Assembly (NCBI GenBank): GCA_946187025.1
Contig: CAMHPM010000036.1
Location: forward strand, 1-9,773
Direction: 5' to 3'
DNA: 9,773 nucleotides
Origin: an uncultured Prevotellaceae bacterium
GTDB lineage: Bacteria; Bacteroidota; Bacteroidia; Bacteroidales; Bacteroidaceae
Positions 6,636 to 9,773 of this stretch are shown here, one piece after another; the stretch's first letter is position 1, and each line of letters begins with the position of its first letter. The notes under the pieces are model-generated. The model was not told the DNA's origin. It searched no databases and saw only the letters and a list, made by a program, of their open reading frames with translations. The position numbers were made by a program, and so were the translations under genes.

Positions 6636-7010
6636 TCATACAGCCACGCCTGTTCGCATCACTTCACGGTAGATAGGTGAATCCTCGCCATTCTCAAGGA
6701 GGATGGGTTCGATATAGCAACTGATATCACGAGTGGCACGACCCAGCGACACGGCTGTGTCCCACCACTTATCCTTATCGACTTTGGGCACAATGACCGC
6801 CACATCGATATCGCTCCATTCATGCGGATGCCCTTTTGCATAGGAACCAAACATCATGACCTTCATGGCGGGGTCGAAACTCGGAGCTATGACCTCCTTG
6901 TACCGACGTACCAGTTCCAACGCAAAGTCCTTTGACAACACACCCTGTATGGTATCGGGTGTGAAGTTTATAGGGTCGATGACTTTACTTTCAGTTCTTG
7001 CAGTATCCAT
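6636..7010 (-). CDS. Minimal nucleotidyltransferase (MNT) domain protein, partner of HEPN gene
   Basis: This 124-residue protein has the polymerase-beta-like nucleotidyltransferase signature. GSYAKG is at 55-60, followed by SDIDVAV with metal-binding D67 and D69; E101 in CYIEPILLE is a plausible third carboxylate. Stand-alone MNT proteins next to HEPN proteins are best known as antitoxins of the HepT-MntA type, which transfer AMP to the HEPN partner. The active site appears complete, so AMP or another NMP transfer is possible. The gene overlaps the 3' end of the HEPN gene by 43 bases (6968-7010) in another frame, indicating tight coupling, and ends 37 bases before rarA. ATG 7008-7010 is used; no Shine-Dalgarno sequence is visible, in line with coupled translation. 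Activity and target are inferred. Confidence 0.85.
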   Translation of the reverse strand: MDTARTESKVIDPINFTPDTIQGVLSKDFALELVRRYKEVIAPSFDPAMKVMMFGSYAKGHPHEWSDIDVAVIVPKVDKDKWWDTAVSLGRATRDISCYIEPILLENGEDSPIYREVMRTGVAV

Positions 7011-7381
7011 GCGTACAGTTGTTTGGTTTGTTCTAATATCGACGCCGTACTCTCGCTGTTCAGAGTGCGAGCCACAGCTGATTTAGTTTCTTGATATCGT
7101 GCCTCGATGTTCAGTTGCTTAATGCCTTCGAGGAAATCCTTCTGCTCTTCGCTCATTTTGGTGTAGAGTCCACACCCTTTTGCAATACGTTCATGGTCGT
7201 GAAGGAAGGGCGGATCGTCGTCGCGACATACGCACCAGTATGCTTTCAGACTCTTCTCAATGACTTGATGACACATGAAGCCGACGTATAGCCAATGTCC
7301 CGTCTTGTAGAGGTCATCGGCCACACTCATGTCTTCGGCTACAATGCTGAGCCATTTTTCTGCACTGTCCTTGTTTGCCAT
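6968..7381 (-). CDS. HEPN domain protein, upstream partner of the MNT gene
   Basis: The 137-residue, probably all-helical protein fits the HEPN family (PF05168-like). It has a DLYKTGHWLYVGFMCHQVIEK-type helix pair with HQ at 38-39, the EKSLKAYW segment, the LHDHERIAKGCGLY region with H61 and H63, and a NIEARYQ motif near 91-97. HEPN proteins paired with MNT proteins are typically RNase toxins or nucleotide-binding partners. The usual RNase motif RX4-6H is not evident. The nearest arrangement is R53 followed by H61, with seven residues between, so catalysis is uncertain. The gene is first in the minus-strand block and overlaps the MNT gene by 43 bases, the toxin-first order seen in HepT-MntA operons. 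A TAACTTTG -7 box lies about 27 bases upstream of ATG 7379-7381. Confidence 0.83.
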   Translation of the reverse strand: MANKDSAEKWLSIVAEDMSVADDLYKTGHWLYVGFMCHQVIEKSLKAYWCVCRDDDPPFLHDHERIAKGCGLYTKMSEEQKDFLEGIKQLNIEARYQETKSAVARTLNSESTASILEQTKQLYAWILQELKVKSSTL

Positions 7382-7407
7382 AGCTGAATACGTTGTTTGT
7401 ATCGCTG

Positions 7408-7415
7408 CAAAGTTA
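7408..7415 (-). promoter_or_regulatory. Putative -7 box (TAACTTTG) of the HEPN-MNT operon
   Basis: On the minus strand the sequence is TAACTTTG, a full match to TAnnTTTG. A convincing -33 TTG at the usual distance is not present; the nearest TTTG is only 12 bases upstream. Transcription would start near 7402, about 20 bases before the HEPN ATG. Confidence 0.5.
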
Positions 7416-7569
7416 ATGAATATTCTCCAAATATCGGCTAATCATGAGCTAAAAAAGAGGTATGCACACAGATTTTGAGCCTGCAAACAAAGCTTTTCCA
7501 TGAAAACGCATATCATTTTCGACTTGAGAACTTCAGCATTCGATGCTAATGCAACCTCTCTGCCACACT

Positions 7570-7929
7570 TCACTCAGCCTTCTGCATGTAATCGTGCAGG
7601 TTGATGGTGCCGGCCTCGTTTTCGATATTCAGCGTCGGCACACGCTCCACCATGCGCGTGGTGCCGCTCGATTTTTCAACATAGAAGCAGACAAGCGCGC
7701 CGGTGTAGCTGCGGAACGTCAGCTCATATTCCGTTTCCGTCTCGCCGCTCATCTCTACGTACATCATCGACGGGTTCCCGGCGGCCACGCTCCAGTCATA
7801 CTCGCTGTGGCAGTAGTTGCTCACCCCCTCGTAGGCCTCCTCGGCCGTCAGGCCCGTACCGCCCTTGTTGTCGCGGCACGAGACAAGCAGCAGGAGCATG
7901 AGCAGGATTGTTGTGATTATGTATCTCAT
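7570..7929 (-). CDS. Small predicted lipoprotein of unknown function
   Basis: This 119-residue protein has a lipoprotein signal: a short basic N-terminus (MRY), a hydrophobic run (IITTILLMLLLLVS) and a lipobox ending in C18. After the cysteine comes RDNKGG, without a clear acidic Bacteroidetes surface-export signal, so the periplasmic leaflet of a membrane is as likely as the cell surface. The mature part is about 100 residues and probably beta-rich: YELTFRSYTGALVCFYVEKSSGTTRMVE could form strands, and TAEEAYEGVSNYCH a helix. I do not assign a named family; a PepSY-like small fold is a guess only. ATG 7927-7929 follows a -7 box about 30 bases upstream. It is divergent from the glycosyltransferase gene and appears monocistronic. 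Confidence 0.8.
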   Translation of the reverse strand: MRYIITTILLMLLLLVSCRDNKGGTGLTAEEAYEGVSNYCHSEYDWSVAAGNPSMMYVEMSGETETEYELTFRSYTGALVCFYVEKSSGTTRMVERVPTLNIENEAGTINLHDYMQKAE

Positions 7930-7959
7930 ACTTTGTGATTATGTGTTGTTTTCGGAATG

Positions 7960-7967
7960 CAAAGATA
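7960..7967 (-). promoter_or_regulatory. Putative -7 box (TATCTTTG) of the lipoprotein gene
   Basis: On the minus strand the sequence reads TATCTTTG, a full TAnnTTTG match, 30 bases upstream of the lipoprotein ATG. A TTTG occurs 26 bases further upstream, longer than the usual -33 spacing, so the -33 element is uncertain. Confidence 0.5.
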
Positions 7968-8054
7968 GCAATTATTTCCTTGTCGCAGGCTCGCAAAGGG
8001 CGTGAAAACGATGAAACGGCAGATAAATCAGGGCAGCAATCACACTAATGCTTT

Positions 8055-8142
8055 TGCGAGTGCGCACTCTCGGGGCTGCGAGTGCGCACTCAAAGGGTCG
8101 CAAGTGCGCACTCGCGAGGCTGTGACTGCGCACTCGCAGATA
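8055..8142. repeat. Second array of the 22-bp repeat (four units), core GAGTGCGCACTC
   Basis: Four units start at 8055, 8077, 8099 and 8121 with the same 22-bp period and register as the array at 511-642. Units 1 and 2 contain the perfect 12-bp palindrome GAGTGCGCACTC. Units 3 and 4 carry AAGTGCGCACTC and GACTGCGCACTC. The units are more diverged from each other than those of the first array. This array lies in the 304-bp divergent region (7930-8233) between the lipoprotein and glycosyltransferase promoters. No T-run terminator accompanies it. The rest of that region has only the two promoter-like elements described separately. Confidence 0.9.
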
Positions 8143-8199
8143 TGAAGCCCGGCGGTAGCAAAATTGGGGATGTACACACATTTTTTATATTATATCGTA

Positions 8200-8229
8200 T
8201 TGTCGTATCAGAATTATTGCGTAACTTCG
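8200..8229 (+). promoter_or_regulatory. Putative promoter of the glycosyltransferase-helicase operon
   Basis: TTG at 8200-8202, 19 bases, then TAACTTCG at 8222-8229 match the TTG/TAnnTTTG Bacteroidetes promoter with one mismatch in the -7 box. The predicted transcription start coincides with ATG 8234, which would give a leaderless or nearly leaderless message. Confidence 0.4.
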
Positions 8230-8233
8230 TGGC

Positions 8234-9145
8234 ATGAAAGGAGACGAAATACAGCTGTCGGTGCTCATCCCGACCTACAACTACAACTGCTACCCGCTTG
8301 CGGAAGCCGTCCAGCGCGAGTGTGCCGGTTTGGAGCGCACCACGGGTTTGAGGTATGAGCTTATCGTGGCCGACGACGGCTCGACCGATGCCGCATCCCT
8401 CGCTGCCAACTCGGCCATCAACCAGTTGCCGTGCTGCCGCCTGCTGCTTGGCGACACCAACCGCGGGCGCAGCCATACACGCAACTGCCTGGCACACGAG
8501 GCACGAGGCAGCCGCCTGGTATTCATCGACAGCCACATGAGCATCATTTCGCCACGCTACATAGCCACCTACCTCGACACCACGGCCAAGGTGTGCCAGG
8601 GAGGATATGTGGTGACCGCCTCGCCCCGCCTGTGGCGCGGCAACCTGCGATATAAGTACGAACGCAGCGCGGCACACATCAACCACCACGAGGCAGGAAG
8701 CCCTCATCCCAACCACGACTTCCACACATCGAATTTCTGCATCGACCGCGACGTGATGCTCGCCCATCCGTTCGACGAGTCGATATCCCGATACGGATAC
8801 GAAGACGTGCTGATGGGCAAACGCCTCATGGCCGACGGCATCGAGGTGCTGAACATCGACAACCCCGTGGGATTCGACACATTCGAAGACAACACATCGT
8901 TTCTCGACAAGACCGACCAGAGCATACACACACTGGCCGCCCATGCAGCCAAGCTTAGAGGCTACTCACGGCTGCTCGACATGGCCGACAGCCTCGGCCG
9001 CTGCCACCTCGCCACCCCCCTGCGCCTTCTCGCACCATGGCTCATGCCACAGCTGCGGACCAACCTGCAAGGCCGGCACCCCAGCCTCACGGCATTCAAC
9101 ACATACAAACTACTGAAACTCCTTAGCTCATTACACTCGACATGA
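8234..9145 (+). CDS. Family 2 (GT-A fold) glycosyltransferase
   Basis: The 303-residue protein begins with the GT2 N-terminal strand LSVLIPTYNYN and has the nucleotide-binding VADDGSTD motif with D47 and D48. The metal-binding motif reads FIDSH (D99, H101), a DXH rather than DXD form, as in GT27 polypeptide GalNAc-transferases. The GYEDVLMG segment with E190 and D191 supplies the likely catalytic base region. It should transfer a sugar from a nucleotide-sugar donor in the cytoplasm or at the inner membrane face; donor and acceptor are unknown. No transmembrane segment is evident. ATG 8234 is fixed by an in-frame TAA at 8222-8224; no Shine-Dalgarno sequence is seen. Its TGA overlaps the helicase ATG (ATGA at 9142-9145), so the two are translationally coupled although a functional link is not obvious. 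Confidence 0.9.
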   Translation: MKGDEIQLSVLIPTYNYNCYPLAEAVQRECAGLERTTGLRYELIVADDGSTDAASLAANSAINQLPCCRLLLGDTNRGRSHTRNCLAHEARGSRLVFIDSHMSIISPRYIATYLDTTAKVCQGGYVVTASPRLWRGNLRYKYERSAAHINHHEAGSPHPNHDFHTSNFCIDRDVMLAHPFDESISRYGYEDVLMGKRLMADGIEVLNIDNPVGFDTFEDNTSFLDKTDQSIHTLAAHAAKLRGYSRLLDMADSLGRCHLATPLRLLAPWLMPQLRTNLQGRHPSLTAFNTYKLLKLLSSLHST

Positions 9146-9773
9146 AGGTGAAGGAACAAGACAAGAGCGGACGTCTCGTCGTAGGTCGCGCCTCGGCCGG
9201 CAGCGGCAAGACTTTCACACTGACACTGGAATACATACGCCTGCTTGCGGAAAACCCCGACAACTACAGGCGCATACTGGCTGTGACCTTCACCAACAAA
9301 GCCACGGCCGAGCTGAAATCGAGAATCATCGACACACTCCACGCCATTGCAACCTGCCAGCCAAAAGCACAGAGCTACATACAACGCCTCAACCCGGCCG
9401 ACATCGACGACCTGCGCCATAAATGCAGCACAGCCCTCACGGCCATACTCCACGACTACAGCCACTTCCGCGTCGAGACCATCGACTCGTTTTTCCAAAG
9501 CATCATACGCGAACTGGCACGCGAACTGAACCTCACTGCCAACCTGCGAGTAGATATCGACCAGGACGAGGCACTGACCGAAGCCGTGGCCGTCATGATG
9601 GAACAGATGCGACGCGGCGACAACACATTCAATGCCGTGGTGGGATATGTGAGCGAGAAAATCGACAGCGAGCGACCTACCAACTGGAAGATCGACAAGG
9701 AACTCATCGACTTCAGCCACAACATATTCAACGAACACTACCTCAAGGCAGAGAAAGACATACGGCAGATAAC
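9142..9773 (+). CDS. UvrD/RecB-family helicase, AddA-like, N-terminal part (3' truncated by window)
   Basis: The frame from ATG 9142 stays open to the end of the window (210 codons plus two bases). The start of a superfamily 1A helicase is clear: the Q-motif/Walker A region RLVVGRASAGSGKTFTL with K23 and T24, motif Ia AVTFTNKATAELKSRI at 47-62, and motif Ic VETIDSFFQSIIREL at 111-125. The spacing and the RASAGSGKT form match Bacteroidetes AddA/RecB-like proteins of about 1,050-1,100 residues, which carry a C-terminal nuclease domain and work with an AddB partner to resect double-strand breaks for RecA. The nuclease domain and any addB gene lie outside the window, so AddA versus another UvrD-like helicase is not proven. 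It overlaps the glycosyltransferase stop by four bases and probably depends on its promoter. Confidence 0.9.
   Translation, partial: MKVKEQDKSGRLVVGRASAGSGKTFTLTLEYIRLLAENPDNYRRILAVTFTNKATAELKSRIIDTLHAIATCQPKAQSYIQRLNPADIDDLRHKCSTALTAILHDYSHFRVETIDSFFQSIIRELARELNLTANLRVDIDQDEALTEAVAVMMEQMRRGDNTFNAVVGYVSEKIDSERPTNWKIDKELIDFSHNIFNEHYLKAEKDIRQI

Noticed and set aside
5693..6676. 327-codon plus-strand open frame opposite rarA
   Set aside because: Antisense shadow of rarA; no motifs and biased His/Cys/Val composition.
7525..7545. Short inverted repeat AGCAT/ATGCT downstream of the lipoprotein gene as a terminator
   Set aside because: Only a five-base stem and no U-run follows on the minus strand; too weak to call.
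8090..9738. Two long minus-strand frames (8090-8944 and 8962-9738)
   Set aside because: Both lie opposite the glycosyltransferase and helicase genes, and neither shows any protein signature.

Overview
The window looks like a Bacteroidales chromosome, most likely Prevotella-like or a close relative. The basis is the protein families and their sequence style (a Bacteroidetes-type alpha-2-macroglobulin C-terminus, MutS2 with a DEFGGGTEP Walker B region, an AddA-like helicase behind a family 2 glycosyltransferase). Promoter-like TAnnTTTG boxes and weak or absent Shine-Dalgarno sequences before most starts agree. I see no tRNA, rRNA, CRISPR array, insertion sequence or phage gene. Species is not determinable by eye.

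Layout, left to right. (1) 1-501 (+): 3' end of an alpha-2-macroglobulin family gene, followed by a tandem array of 22-bp GC-rich repeats (511-642) whose last unit forms one arm of a strong intrinsic terminator (624-664). (2) 665-971: intergenic DNA with four copies of TTGCACA/TGTGCAA and a Bacteroidetes-type -7 box, leading into an AMP-forming acyl-CoA synthetase (972-2645, +). (3) 2649-2790: A/T-rich decamer repeats in opposed orientations between convergent genes. (4) 2797-7381 (-): a co-directional block transcribed right to left, HEPN protein > MNT nucleotidyltransferase > rarA > mutS2. The mutS2 reading frame is broken in the linker between its ATPase core and its KOW-like/Smr end. (5) 7570-7929 (-): a small lipoprotein, divergent from (6) 8234-9145 (+): a family 2 glycosyltransferase overlapping by ATGA with (7) 9142-9773 (+): the start of an AddA-like UvrD-family helicase, cut by the window edge. 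The divergent intergenic region between (5) and (6) holds a second array of the same 22-bp repeat.

How the genes relate. RarA, MutS2 and the AddA-like helicase all act on replication or recombination intermediates, so the window is rich in genome maintenance, although they sit in two separate transcription units. The HEPN-MNT pair resembles the known two-gene toxin-antitoxin architecture and lies 37 bp upstream of rarA. The acyl-CoA synthetase, lipoprotein and glycosyltransferase look like independent cargo.

The most interesting points are the 22-bp palindromic-core repeat present in two intergenic regions about 7.4 kb apart and recruited into a terminator; the broken mutS2 with both catalytic ends still intact; the TTGCACA cluster upstream of the synthetase; and the HEPN-MNT pair without an obvious RX4-6H motif. 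I found no clear evidence of a wholly new multi-gene system.
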